A stretch of 64,000 bases of DNA from Pseudaminobacter sp040049255 (GTDB lineage: Bacteria; Pseudomonadota; Alphaproteobacteria; Rhizobiales; Rhizobiaceae), in NCBI RefSeq assembly GCF_040049255.1, contig NZ_JBDZDR010000004.1, positions 372,001 to 436,000 on the forward strand. The letters are read 5' to 3'. Positions 1-8,717 of the stretch are shown in pieces. A model generated the notes under the pieces. The model saw nothing but the letters and a program-made list of their open reading frames with translations. It was not told the origin of the DNA and did not search any database. A program made the position numbers and the translations under genes. Position 1 is the stretch's first letter, and each line of letters opens with the position of its first letter.

Positions 1-749
1 GCCTGCGCATGCGCGACCGCTGCGGGCGAAGGCGTGAAGACCTCGTTGATGACCGGCACCTGCGCGGGGTGGATGGCCATCTTGCCCGTAAACCCGTCGC
101 GCTCGGCCTCCTCGCATTCGCGGCGGAAGCCATCCATATCGCGAAAGTTCGGGAAAACCGTATCGATTGCCGCAACCTCCGCCGCCGCTGCGCCAAGAAT
201 TGTCATGGCGCGGGCAAGGCGGAACACGTCCATGTAGCGCCTTTGCTCGTCGCGCGTTGCGCGCGCGCCAATCGCCGCCGAAAGGTCTTCTGCGCCCCAG
301 GTCAGCCCGGCCAGCCGCGGGCTGGCGCCGGCATAGCTTCCGGCGGCCAGCGTGCCGGCGGCCGTTTCGGTGACGATGGGCAGTATGGCGATGCCGCCAT
401 CCGGCAGCCCGTTTTCAGCCTCCAGCACGCGCAGTTTCACCGAAAGGCGCTGCACATCCGCGCCACTGTTCGACTTTGGCAGCATGATGCCCGCGGGGCA
501 CGCCGGAACCAGCGCGGCCAGGTCATCGTCGGTCAGGCCGGTCGACAGGTCGTTAACGCGGACATAGACCGCCGGGCCCTTTTTATCCTGTTGTGCTCGC
601 AGGGACTCGGCGGCCGTTACGCGCGCGGAAACCTTGTTCTGCGCCGACACTGAATCTTCCAGGTCGACGATCACCACGTCGGCTTCCGACGAAAATCCCT
701 TTTCCAGCTTCCGTTCCGAATCGCCGGGTACGAACAGCAACGAACGCAT
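1..749 (-). CDS. HpcH/HpaI aldolase/citrate lyase family protein (CitE-like CoA-ester lyase), 3' end outside window
   Basis: Reverse-strand reading gives about 249 residues starting MRSLLFVPGDSERKLEKG, with no stop before the window edge, so the C-terminus is missing. Visible family marks are the N-terminal LFVPGD, VDLEDSV near residue 30, ILPIVTETA near residue 121, the LTWGAEDL metal/CoA-site motif, and KMAIHPAQV near the cut end. These belong to the CitE/malyl-CoA lyase superfamily of Mg-dependent TIM-barrel C-C lyases and thioesterases acting on CoA esters. The ATG overlaps the TAA stop of the upstream MaoC gene (TAATG), so the two are probably translationally coupled. The pairing suggests hydration and cleavage of a CoA ester (beta-methylmalyl-CoA or a similar substrate). 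The exact substrate cannot be read from the sequence. Confidence 0.85.
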   Translation of the reverse strand, partial: MRSLLFVPGDSERKLEKGFSSEADVVIVDLEDSVSAQNKVSARVTAAESLRAQQDKKGPAVYVRVNDLSTGLTDDDLAALVPACPAGIMLPKSNSGADVQRLSVKLRVLEAENGLPDGGIAILPIVTETAAGTLAAGSYAGASPRLAGLTWGAEDLSAAIGARATRDEQRRYMDVFRLARAMTILGAAAAEVAAIDTVFPNFRDMDGFRRECEEAERDGFTGKMAIHPAQVPVINEVFTPSPAAVAHAQ

Positions 750-1207
750 TAGACCGAAACCGTCTTCTTCTTCATCATCGCCTGGCGGATGCAGCGGGCC
801 ACCAGCACGCCGTTCTGGTTATAGGCGCGATGCTCGAATTCGACGATGCCGCGATCCGGCTTGGATTTCGAATCGCGCACTGAAAGAACCTCGCTCTCAA
901 CCCGGATCGTATCGCCGTGGAAAACCGGATTGGGAAAAACCGTCTCGGTCATGCCAAGATTGGCGATGGTGGTGCCCAGTGTCAGGTCATGAACCGAAAT
1001 GCCGATCATCAGCCCGAGCGTGAACAGGGAATTGACGAGCGGCTTGCCCCATTCGGTCTTGGCGGCGAAGTCGAAGTCGATATGCAATGGCTGCGGGTTC
1101 AGCGTCATGGTCGAGAACAGCATGTTGTCGCCCTCGGTAACCGTTTTGGTCAGCGTATGGCGAACGACCTGGCCGACGGTGAACTCTTCAAGATACAGCC
1201 CTGCCAT
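749..1207 (-). CDS. MaoC family dehydratase/hydratase (single hotdog domain)
   Basis: The protein has 152 residues if it starts at MAGLYLEEFTVGQ. That ATG (1207-1205) follows a strong AGGAGG a few bases upstream; the frame stays open further upstream, but that part looks non-coding. The hotdog-fold hydratase signature lies around residues 31-50 (FSTMTLNPQPLHID), where N37 and H42 occupy the position of the usual D/N-x-N-P-x-H active site, followed by VNSLFTLGLMIG. MaoC proteins hydrate or dehydrate enoyl-CoA esters. The gene directly precedes and overlaps the CitE-like gene, so they probably act on successive intermediates. It is much shorter than the two-domain mesaconyl-CoA hydratase, so I do not assign that name. 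Confidence 0.87.
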   Translation of the reverse strand: MAGLYLEEFTVGQVVRHTLTKTVTEGDNMLFSTMTLNPQPLHIDFDFAAKTEWGKPLVNSLFTLGLMIGISVHDLTLGTTIANLGMTETVFPNPVFHGDTIRVESEVLSVRDSKSKPDRGIVEFEHRAYNQNGVLVARCIRQAMMKKKTVSV

Positions 1208-1353
1208 CATCTCCTCCTCTGCCTCAGCCGCTTGATAGTCTCCGCCACCGGCGGCGACAAGCAGGTTAACGGATATGGTGAACTGTTCGTAAACCATTTT
1301 TCCCTAGCGTGTGTGCAGGGGGCGCCGGGACTGCCGGCGAATAGGTCGTCGGA

Positions 1354-2493
1354 ATGATTGTCGGACATTTCCTGAAATGGTTGGACACGGCTCGTGTATC
1401 CGAGCGCGCGGCGGCAGCAAGCGCGCTGGCCCGGGCCTATGTGCAGAAGGAACTCCCCTTCGAGGATCGCTGTGCCGCCGAAGCGGCGCTGACGTTCCTG
1501 TTGGACGATCCTTCCGCAAAGGTTCGGCAGGCCATGGCCGAGGCGCTTTCAATGAGCCGCCATGCGCCGTTCCAGGTCGTCAGCGTTCTGGCCGGCGACC
1601 AGCCTGAGGTCGCCGCGTCCGTCATCGCCCGTTCTCCGCTCTTGACCGATGCCGACCTGATCGATCATGTCGCCTCGGGCTCGGGCGCCACCCAGAGCCT
1701 TATCGCCAGCCGCCCCATCGTTTCCATGGCGGTTTCTGCCGCCATTGCCGAGGTTGGCGAGGCCGAAGCGTGCCTCGCGCTCCTGTGCAACGACGGGGCC
1801 GAGATAGCGATGCTCAGCTTCCGTCGCATGGCCGAGCGCCACGGCGATGTCGCGGTGGTTCGCGAAGCGCTGATCGCCGACACTCGCCTTCCATCCGATT
1901 GCCGCCACATGCTGCTGGTCAAGGTGGGGGAGGCGCTGAAGCGCTCGCCGCTTGTCGTGGCGTTGATGGGTGAGGCCCGCGCCGAGCGCGTTCTGCGCGA
2001 TGCTTGCGTACGTGCCTCGCTGACGCTGATCGAGACCACGCCTTCGCAGGAACATGCAGCGCTCATCGAGCACCTGCGCCTGCGCGGCGACCTGACATCC
2101 GGTTTCCTCATTCGGGCCATAGCGCACGGCAAGGTGGATTTCTTCGGTGCTGCAATGGTCGCCCTGACCGATCAGGGCGAGGCGCGCGTGCGCGCGCTGC
2201 TGGCCAGTGGCCGCGACGTGGCGCTGGCGGCCCTGTTCCGCAGTGCAGGTCTTGCAGCGGCCACACATGGCGTCATTCTCGTCGCGCTGAAGGTCTGGCG
2301 CGAGGTCGCCGACGGCAAGCGCATCGCCGGTGCGCAGGAAGTCAGCTGGCTCATGCTCCAGCGGCTTGGCGACACGCAGGCCGAACGCGATCTGGCGAGC
2401 CTGCTGAAGGCAATTCACGTCGATGCGCTGCGCGACAATGCGCGCCGGCATGCTCTCTCCATTGCCGCCTCAACGGACCTGCGCGCGGCCTGA
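1354..2493 (+). CDS. DUF2336 domain-containing protein (HEAT-like alpha-helical repeats)
   Basis: A 379-residue alanine/leucine-rich protein that is helical throughout, with no signal peptide or membrane segment. It looks like repeated paired helices: AAEAALTFLLDDPSAKVRQA and QVVSVLAGDQPEVAASVIAR resemble HEAT units. This composition and length match the alphaproteobacterial DUF2336 family, whose function is not established to my knowledge. The gene stands alone, divergent from the maoC/citE pair and convergent with parE. The ATG at 1354 lies shortly after GTCGGA. No catalytic motif is visible. A role as a protein-interaction scaffold is inference only. Confidence 0.75.
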   Translation: MIVGHFLKWLDTARVSERAAAASALARAYVQKELPFEDRCAAEAALTFLLDDPSAKVRQAMAEALSMSRHAPFQVVSVLAGDQPEVAASVIARSPLLTDADLIDHVASGSGATQSLIASRPIVSMAVSAAIAEVGEAEACLALLCNDGAEIAMLSFRRMAERHGDVAVVREALIADTRLPSDCRHMLLVKVGEALKRSPLVVALMGEARAERVLRDACVRASLTLIETTPSQEHAALIEHLRLRGDLTSGFLIRAIAHGKVDFFGAAMVALTDQGEARVRALLASGRDVALAALFRSAGLAAATHGVILVALKVWREVADGKRIAGAQEVSWLMLQRLGDTQAERDLASLLKAIHVDALRDNARRHALSIAASTDLRAA

Positions 2494-2522
2494 CCCGGCC
2501 GCTCCTCGGTGGGGAATTCAGT

Positions 2523-2566
2523 CGGCGCGGGTTGGCTGGAAGAAGCCTTGAAGCCCCGCCGCGCCG
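2523..2566. terminator. possible hairpin between convergent DUF2336 gene and parE
   Basis: CGGCGCGG at 2523-2530 can pair with CCGCGCCG at 2559-2566 across a 28-base loop that can fold further (GGCT/AGCC). There is no T-run on either side. It lies in the only gap between two convergent genes, so a terminator role is plausible but weakly supported. Confidence 0.25.
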
Positions 2567-2600
2567 GTTCCTTATCTTGGCTGCGCGCGCGGCATCTTGA

Positions 2601-4649
2601 TCAGATGTCCAGTTCCCGTGCGTATTCAGCGCGCTCCTGGATGAAGCGGAACCGCGCCTCCGGCTTGGTGCCCATCAGCGCATCGACGGAAGACTTCGTC
2701 ACCTCTTCGTCCTCCACGATGTCGACGCGCAACAGCGTGCGCTTCTTCGGGTCCATCGTGGTTTCCTTGAGCTGCGCCGCCATCATCTCGCCCAGGCCCT
2801 TGAAGCGGCCGATCTCGATCTTGCCGCGTCCGGTGAACTCGGTGCGCAGCAGTTCATCCTTGTGCGCATCGTCGCGCGCATAGGCGGTCTTGCCGCCCTG
2901 GCTAATGCGATAGAGCGGCGGCACGGCCATGTAGAGATGACCGCCGCGAATGAGCTGAGGCATCTCCTGGTAGAAAAAGGTGATGAGCAGCGAGGCGATA
3001 TGCGCGCCGTCCACGTCCGCGTCGGTCATGATGATCACGCGGTCGTAGCGCAGGTCCTCCTCGCGGTATTTCGAGCGCGTGCCGCAGCCCAGCGCCTGGA
3101 TCAGGTCGCCGATGAGCTGGTTCGAAGTCAGCTTGTCGTGGCCGGCGCTGGCAACGTTGAGGATCTTGCCGCGCAGCGGCAGAATTGCCTGCGTGGCGCG
3201 GTCGCGCGCCTGCTTGGCCGAGCCGCCGGCCGAATCGCCCTCCACGATGAACAGTTCTGCGCCTGCCGCCGCATTCTGCGTGCAGTCGGCCAGCTTGCCG
3301 GGGAGGCGCAGCTTGCGCACTGCGGTCTTGCGCGAGACTTCCTTTTCCTGGCGGCGGCGCAGGCGCTCGTCGGCGCGCGCGATCACCCATTCCAAGAGCT
3401 TGGTGGCTTCCTGCGGATTGTCGGCCAGCCAGTGGTCGAACGGGTCGCGTATGGCGGTTTCCACCAGGCGCTGCGCCTCGATGGTCGCCAGCTTGTCCTT
3501 GGTCTGGCCGACGAATTCCGGCTCGCGGATGAACACCGACAGCATGCCGGCGGCCGAGATCATCACGTCTTCGCTGGTGATCACCGAGCCGCGCTTGTTG
3601 CCGACCAGTTCGGCATAGCCGCGCAGGCCGCGCGTCAGCACGTTGCGGAAGCCGGCCTCATGCGTGCCGCCTTCGCCCGTCGGGATGGTGTTGCAGTAAG
3701 AATTGAGGAAGCCGTCGCCGCCATACCAGGTGACGGCCCATTCCATCGAACCGTGACCGCTCTGGCGTTCGCTCTTGCCCGCGAAGATCTCGCGGGTGAC
3801 CTGCATCTCTTCACCCAGCGAGGCGGCGAGATAGTCCTTCAGGCCGCCCGGAAAATGCAGCGTGGCCTTCGCCGGTGTCTGGTCCTTTTCCTTGATCAGC
3901 AGCGGGTCGCAGTTCCAGCGGATTTCGACGCCGCCGAACAGATAGGCCTTGGACCTCGTCATGCGGTAGAGCCGCGCCGGCTCGAACCTGGCTTCCTTGC
4001 CAAAAATCTCGGGGTCGGGGCGGAAGCGGGTCCTGGTGCCGCGCCGGTTGTGCACCTCGCCGAGATGCTCCAACTCGCCGAGTGGCTTGCCGCGCGAAAA
4101 ACGCTGGCGATAGAGCTGGCGGCCACGCGCCACTTCCACCTCGAGAAGGTCAGAGAGCGCATTGACCACCGAAACGCCGACGCCGTGCAGGCCGCCGGAG
4201 GTCTCGTAGACCTTGGAGTCGAACTTGCCGCCGGAGTGCAGGGTGGTCAGGATGACTTCCAGCGCCGGCTTCTTGAACTTAGGGTGGGGATCGATCGGAA
4301 TGCCGCGGCCGTTATCGGTGACGGTCAGGAAACCATCGGCGCCAAGCTCCACATCGATGAAGGTGGCGTGCCCGGCCACCGCCTCGTCCATGGAGTTGTC
4401 GATGACTTCGGCAAACAGGTGGTGCAGCGCCTTCTCGTCGGTGCCGCCGATATACATGCCCGGCCGCCGGCGCACCGGCTCCAGCCCCTCAAGAACTTCA
4501 ATATCGGCTGCGCTATAGCTTTCGCCGCTCTCCTTGGCCGGCTGCGGCGCGCGCTTGGCGGCGGCTTGCACCAGCGGGTCGGCCGGACGCGAGGTGGGGA
4601 GCGGCGGCTGCTTGCCGAGATTCGCAAAAAGATCGGTGCTGTCGTCCAT
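2601..4649 (-). CDS. parE: DNA topoisomerase IV subunit B
   Basis: 682 residues from MDDSTDLFANLG; in-frame codons upstream of this ATG do not resemble the family and are excluded. ParE is the ATPase subunit of topoisomerase IV, which decatenates daughter chromosomes with ParC. The GHKL ATPase motifs are present: EVIDNSMDEAVAG (N-box), DNGRGIP and GGLHGVGVSVVNALS. They are followed by the transducer domain and the TOPRIM motifs FIVEGDSAGGSAKQARDR and DADVDGAHI, then GRFKGLGEM near the C-terminus. The length fits ParE rather than the longer GyrB. The gene is a single unit, convergent with the DUF2336 gene. A proline/alanine-rich leader of about 55 residues precedes the ATPase domain. Confidence 0.95.
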   Translation of the reverse strand: MDDSTDLFANLGKQPPLPTSRPADPLVQAAAKRAPQPAKESGESYSAADIEVLEGLEPVRRRPGMYIGGTDEKALHHLFAEVIDNSMDEAVAGHATFIDVELGADGFLTVTDNGRGIPIDPHPKFKKPALEVILTTLHSGGKFDSKVYETSGGLHGVGVSVVNALSDLLEVEVARGRQLYRQRFSRGKPLGELEHLGEVHNRRGTRTRFRPDPEIFGKEARFEPARLYRMTRSKAYLFGGVEIRWNCDPLLIKEKDQTPAKATLHFPGGLKDYLAASLGEEMQVTREIFAGKSERQSGHGSMEWAVTWYGGDGFLNSYCNTIPTGEGGTHEAGFRNVLTRGLRGYAELVGNKRGSVITSEDVMISAAGMLSVFIREPEFVGQTKDKLATIEAQRLVETAIRDPFDHWLADNPQEATKLLEWVIARADERLRRRQEKEVSRKTAVRKLRLPGKLADCTQNAAAGAELFIVEGDSAGGSAKQARDRATQAILPLRGKILNVASAGHDKLTSNQLIGDLIQALGCGTRSKYREEDLRYDRVIIMTDADVDGAHIASLLITFFYQEMPQLIRGGHLYMAVPPLYRISQGGKTAYARDDAHKDELLRTEFTGRGKIEIGRFKGLGEMMAAQLKETTMDPKKRTLLRVDIVEDEEVTKSSVDALMGTKPEARFRFIQERAEYARELDI

Positions 4650-4860
4650 AGGGCGTACGGATTTCCAGTGATTCGAGTTGACTGTGATATTGCCACGCTT
4701 TGCGTCGCGCGCGACAGGGTTCCCGTTCCGTTCGGGGAAATATGGGTGCTTTCTACAGGCTTCCGGCCGCAAAGCTCAAGGGGGCGGCGCCGGTAATGTT
4801 CGAGTTGGCGTTTTAGGGGCTCTGAGCAGGCGATGGGAGGCCGACGCGCCCTTCGGCCGC

Positions 4861-5139
4861 CTACTCGGGCACCAACTCAAGTCGCAGGCGCGTGCCGGTG
4901 GCGGCAGCATAACGCCGCAAGGTCGCCAGAGTCGGCGAAACACCGCCGCCCTCAAGCCGTGCCACGGCCGATTGCGTGGTGCCGATCTTCTCCGCGAGCT
5001 CGGCCTGAGACAGATGCGCGTCGTTGCGGGCTCGGATCAGTGCCTCGATGATCTCATATTCGGCGTTCGCTTCGTCGTATTCCTTGCGAAATTCCGAATC
5101 TTTCATCCAGCGCTTTTTGAGTTCCGAAATCTTTGTCAT
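4861..5139 (-). CDS. HigA-like helix-turn-helix antitoxin (XRE family)
   Basis: 92 residues. The N-terminal half is charged and helical; residues about 38-85 form an XRE/Cro-type helix-turn-helix (LSQAELAEKIGTTQSAVARLEGG). The gene begins four bases after the stop of a RelE/HigB-like gene, giving the toxin-first order typical of HigBA pairs. By analogy the protein neutralises the toxin and represses the operon by binding the double palindrome at 5460-5485. Identification as an antitoxin rests on the pairing and the fold, not on a named close homologue. Confidence 0.85.
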   Translation of the reverse strand: MTKISELKKRWMKDSEFRKEYDEANAEYEIIEALIRARNDAHLSQAELAEKIGTTQSAVARLEGGGVSPTLATLRRYAAATGTRLRLELVPE

Positions 5140-5143
5140 GACG

Positions 5144-5461
5144 TCACTCTTTCATACGCTCGCGGGCAAGGCTCAGTGCCCCGGCAGGTGTCTTCTGGGA
5201 CTTCTTGACGAAGACATGCAGAATGATCACGCGGCGTCCGGTGACGGTCAGGTAGATGCCTCTGGCTATGCCATCGGGCCCTTTGGCCCGAAGCTCCCAA
5301 AGCTTGCCTTCGAGATGTCTGACATGCGGCTGCCGCATGCGGTCCAGCCCGAGTGTCTCAACCATCTCCATCAGCCGCAGAAGCCGCGCCCGGAGCGACA
5401 CAGGCAAGGCCTCAAGCTCGTCATCGACTTCCTTGCCAAGCGTCTCGACCGTCCAGCCCAT
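5144..5461 (-). CDS. HigB/Gp49-like toxin (RelE-type mRNA interferase family)
   Basis: 105 residues. The pattern LWELRAKGPDGIARGIYLTV followed by RRVIILHVFVKKSQKTP is that of the phage-derived Gp49/HigB-like family, a branch of the RelE fold. Members cleave mRNA, usually on the ribosome; the basic residues in the C-terminal strands (R, K, K) are the usual candidates for catalysis. The start codon lies inside the first of two palindromes (5460-5469). The paired HTH antitoxin follows after four bases. The module sits between parE and gcvP, a typical site for an acquired stability or stress element. Confidence 0.83.
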   Translation of the reverse strand: MGWTVETLGKEVDDELEALPVSLRARLLRLMEMVETLGLDRMRQPHVRHLEGKLWELRAKGPDGIARGIYLTVTGRRVIILHVFVKKSQKTPAGALSLARERMKE

Positions 5462-5485
5462 AGCGCTATATAGCGGATGCGCTAT
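5460..5485. promoter_or_regulatory. tandem palindromic operator at the start of the HigBA-like operon
   Basis: Two adjacent palindromes share the half-site ATAGCG/CGCTAT. The first is ATAGCGCTAT (5460-5469), a perfect 10-bp palindrome that includes the toxin start codon. The second is ATAGCG-GATG-CGCTAT (5470-5485). Twin operators overlapping the promoter or start are usual for HTH antitoxin autoregulation. Binding by the adjacent XRE protein is inferred. Confidence 0.6.
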
Positions 5486-5514
5486 GGGCTTTCAACGGCG
5501 AGCGGGGTGGCCGC

Positions 5515-8325
5515 TTACTCTGCTGCGCCGAGATACTCGCTCAGCGGCGGGCACGAGCAGACCAGGTTACGGTCGCCGCCGACATTGTCGATGCGCGAAA
5601 CCGGCGGCCAGTATTTTGCCGCGGTGTCGGCATTGCCGGCCGGGTAGGCGGCCTCGAGCCGCGAGTAGGGGTGCGTCCACTCGCCGGCCAGTGCTTCGGC
5701 TGCCGTGTGGGGAGCATTGACCAGCGGGTTGTCCTCGCGCGGCCACTCGCCCTTCGCCACCTTCTCGGCCTCGCCGGCAATCGCGATCATCGCCTCGCAG
5801 AAGCGGTCGACCTCGTGCTTGGGCTCGGACTCGGTCGGCTCGACCATCAGCGTTCCGGCCACCGGCCAGGACATGGTCGGCGCATGGAAGCCGTAGTCGA
5901 TCAGGCGCTTGGCCACGTCCTCGACGCTGATGCCGGCTTTGTCCTTCAGCACGCGGGTGTCGAGGATGCACTCATGCGCCACGCGGCCGTTGCGGCCCTT
6001 GAACAGCACGGGGAAGTGCGGCTCGAGCTTGGCAGCAACATAGTTGGCGCTGAGGATGGCCGTCTCCGTGGCGTGCTTCAGCCCTGCGGCACCCATCATG
6101 CGGATATACATCCAGGTGATGGGCAGGATCGACGCGCTGCCGAACGGGGCGGCCGACACCGCATGCAGCGAGCCTTCGGCGACATGGCCCGGCACGTAGG
6201 GCTTCAGATGCGCCTTGACGCCGATCGGGCCGACGCCGGGGCCGCCGCCGCCATGCGGGATGCAGAAGGTCTTGTGCAGGTTCATGTGGCAGACGTCCGC
6301 GCCGATGTCGCCCGGACGCGCCAGTCCGACCAGCGCGTTCAGGTTGGCGCCGTCGAGATAGACCTGCCCGCCATGCTCGTGGATGACCGCGCAGATGTCG
6401 CGGATGCCTTCCTCGAACACGCCATGCGTCGAAGGGTAGGTGATCATCAGCGCTGCAAGGTTGTCTGCATGCTGGGCAGCCTTGGCCTTCAGGTCCTCCA
6501 CGTCGACATTGCCGTCGTCGTTGCAGTGAACCACCACCACGCTCATGCCGGCCATGGCGGCGCTGGCGGGGTTGGTGCCGTGCGCCGAGGACGGGATAAG
6601 GCAGATATTGCGGTGATGGTCGCCGCGCGACTGGTGGTAATGGCGGATCGCCAAGAGGCCGGCATATTCGCCCTGGCTGCCCGCATTGGGCTGCAGTGAC
6701 ACGGCGTCGAAGCCGGTGATCTCTGAGAGCCAGCGGTCCAGATCGTCGATCATCTCACGATAGCCGACGGAATGGCCGGCCGGCGCGAAGGGATGCAGGT
6801 TGGCGACCGACGGCCAGCTCACCGGCATCATCTCGGCGGCTGCGTTGAGCTTCATGGTGCAGGAGCCGAGCGGGATCATGGCGCGGTCGAGCGCCAGGTC
6901 CTTGTCGGCGAGCCTGCGCAGGAAGCGCATCATGTCCGTCTCGGAGCGGTTCTCATGAAAGACCGGCTGGGTGAGGAAACCCTTGGCCCGCGGGTTGGCG
7001 GGCAGGGACACCTTGTCGGCTGCGGCAGGCGTCGCACCGAACAGCGCGGCGATCGCCGCAAGGTCGGCCTCGGTCGAGGTCTCGTCGAAGGTCACGCCGA
7101 CGCGGTTCTCGTCGAAGATGCGCAGCAGCCGGCCGTCCTTCTCGGCGGCCGCAGCGATCTCCTTGGCTTTGCCCTTCGTGACGACCGTTACCGTGTCGAA
7201 GCGGCGCGCGCCCGCCACTTCCACGCCGGCAGCCGCGAGACCTTGCGCCAGCCGCTCGGCCAGTACGTGAACCTGCGTGGCGATCGACTGCAGGCCCTGC
7301 GGGCCGTGCCAGATCGCATAGGACGCCGCCATGTTGGCCAGAAGCGCCTGCGCCGTGCAGATGTTGGAGGTCGCCTTGTCGCGGCGGATGTGCTGCTCGC
7401 GCGTCTGCAGCGCCAGCCGGTAGCCGGGGCGACCGTCGGCATCGACCGACTGGCCGACGAGGCGACCCGGCATCAGGCGGGTAAGCGCGTCGGAAACGGC
7501 GCAATAGGCAGCGTGCGGGCCGCCATAGCCCATCGGCACGCCGAAGCGCTGCATCGAACCGCAAGCAATATCGGCACCGAGCTTGGCAGGCGCCTCGGAA
7601 ATGGTCAGCGACAGCGGATCGGCGACGAAGATGACGATTGCGCCGGCCGCCTTGGCCTTCTGTATGGTTGCGGCATGGTCGCCATAGACGCCGTGCGTGT
7701 CAGGCCAGGAGACGATGAGGGCGGCGGTGTTGTCGCCGATAGCCTCAGCGCCGACCGTGATGCCGAGTGGCTCGGCGCGCGTCCTGACCACGTCGAGCGT
7801 CTGCGGGTGCAATTCACCCGCCAGAACGACTTCGCTGCGCTTCTCGCGGTGGTGACGGAAGGCGATGCCCATGGCCTCGGCCACGGCGGTCGCCTCGTCC
7901 AGCAGCGAGGCGGAGGCGACCGGCAGGCCGGTCAGTTCCGTCACCAGCGTCTGGAAGTGGAACAGCAGTTCCAGACGCCCCTGGCTGATCTCGGACTGGT
8001 AGGGCGTATAGGCCGTGTACCAGGCCGGATTTTCGAACAGGTTGCGCTGAATGACCGGTGGTACCCGGCACCCGTGGTAACCGGCGCCGATGAAGCTTTT
8101 CAGCACCGTGTTCTTCGCCATCTTGGCCGACAGTTCCGTTAGCGCGTCCGCCTCGCTTGCGGGCGCCGGCAGGTCCAGCGCGCGGTCGAGCCGGATCGAC
8201 TTCGGCACGGCCTGTGAGATCAGCGTCTCGACTGACGGCACGCCGAGCACGGCCAGCATGGCGCGCGCGTCGGCCGTGCTCGGGCCGACATGGCGCGTTT
8301 CGAAGGGGTAGGGGGCAATGGTCAT
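5515..8325 (-). CDS. gcvP: glycine dehydrogenase (decarboxylating), P-protein of the glycine cleavage system
   Basis: 936 residues, the single-chain form with both PLP-enzyme halves. P-protein decarboxylates glycine and transfers the aminomethyl group to the lipoyl arm of GcvH. The N-terminal half starts FETRHVGPSTADARAMLAVLG. The C-terminal half carries the PLP-lysine motif NLHKTFCIPHGGGGPG with GSCTMKLNAAAEM upstream. The gene is last in gcvT-gcvH-gcvP, 16 bases after gcvH, and so falls under the glycine riboswitch upstream of gcvT. It is intact, with a stop codon at the expected distance. Confidence 0.97.
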   Translation of the reverse strand: MTIAPYPFETRHVGPSTADARAMLAVLGVPSVETLISQAVPKSIRLDRALDLPAPASEADALTELSAKMAKNTVLKSFIGAGYHGCRVPPVIQRNLFENPAWYTAYTPYQSEISQGRLELLFHFQTLVTELTGLPVASASLLDEATAVAEAMGIAFRHHREKRSEVVLAGELHPQTLDVVRTRAEPLGITVGAEAIGDNTAALIVSWPDTHGVYGDHAATIQKAKAAGAIVIFVADPLSLTISEAPAKLGADIACGSMQRFGVPMGYGGPHAAYCAVSDALTRLMPGRLVGQSVDADGRPGYRLALQTREQHIRRDKATSNICTAQALLANMAASYAIWHGPQGLQSIATQVHVLAERLAQGLAAAGVEVAGARRFDTVTVVTKGKAKEIAAAAEKDGRLLRIFDENRVGVTFDETSTEADLAAIAALFGATPAAADKVSLPANPRAKGFLTQPVFHENRSETDMMRFLRRLADKDLALDRAMIPLGSCTMKLNAAAEMMPVSWPSVANLHPFAPAGHSVGYREMIDDLDRWLSEITGFDAVSLQPNAGSQGEYAGLLAIRHYHQSRGDHHRNICLIPSSAHGTNPASAAMAGMSVVVVHCNDDGNVDVEDLKAKAAQHADNLAALMITYPSTHGVFEEGIRDICAVIHEHGGQVYLDGANLNALVGLARPGDIGADVCHMNLHKTFCIPHGGGGPGVGPIGVKAHLKPYVPGHVAEGSLHAVSAAPFGSASILPITWMYIRMMGAAGLKHATETAILSANYVAAKLEPHFPVLFKGRNGRVAHECILDTRVLKDKAGISVEDVAKRLIDYGFHAPTMSWPVAGTLMVEPTESEPKHEVDRFCEAMIAIAGEAEKVAKGEWPREDNPLVNAPHTAAEALAGEWTHPYSRLEAAYPAGNADTAAKYWPPVSRIDNVGGDRNLVCSCPPLSEYLGAAE

Positions 8326-8341
8326 TCAGTCACCTTTGTCC

Positions 8342-8710
8342 TTATCCGATAAGGGCTTTGTAGCCTGCTTCGTCGAGCAGGCCCGTAAGCTGGCTTTCGT
8401 CCGCCAGCTTCATCTTCCACAGCCAGCCGTCGGTGGTGGCTGCCGAGTTGACGAGCGCCGGGTCGGACGACAGGGCTGCATTGGCTTCGATGATCTCGCC
8501 GTCGACCGGCGCATAAACGTCGGAAGCCGCCTTCACGGATTCAACGACGACGGCCACGTCGCCTTTGACAACCTTGCGGCCGCTTTCCGGCAGTTCCACG
8601 AAAACCAGATCGCCGAGCTGTTCCTGGGCGTAGTCGGTTATGCCCACGGTCGCCACGCCGCCCTCGACGCGGATCCATTCGTGGTCGTCAGTGAAATAGG
8701 TGGTTGCCAT
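8342..8710 (-). CDS. gcvH: glycine cleavage system H protein
   Basis: 122 residues, the usual GcvH length. This lipoylated carrier shuttles the aminomethyl intermediate between the P, T and L proteins. The lipoylation site is K60 in VVVESVKAASDVYAP, within the typical N-terminal DDHEWIRVEGGVATVGITDYA context. It begins seven bases after the gcvT stop and precedes gcvP, so the three genes form one operon. The dihydrolipoyl dehydrogenase needed as L-protein is not in this operon; the lpd gene at about 31.5 kb is a candidate supplier. Confidence 0.97.
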   Translation of the reverse strand: MATTYFTDDHEWIRVEGGVATVGITDYAQEQLGDLVFVELPESGRKVVKGDVAVVVESVKAASDVYAPVDGEIIEANAALSSDPALVNSAATTDGWLWKMKLADESQLTGLLDEAGYKALIG

Positions 8711-8717
8711 GAGAAAT

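Noticed and set aside
2862..4796. A plus-strand open frame of 644 codons opposite parE
   Set aside because: Antisense to a fully convincing topoisomerase gene; the translation has no domain and unnatural composition.
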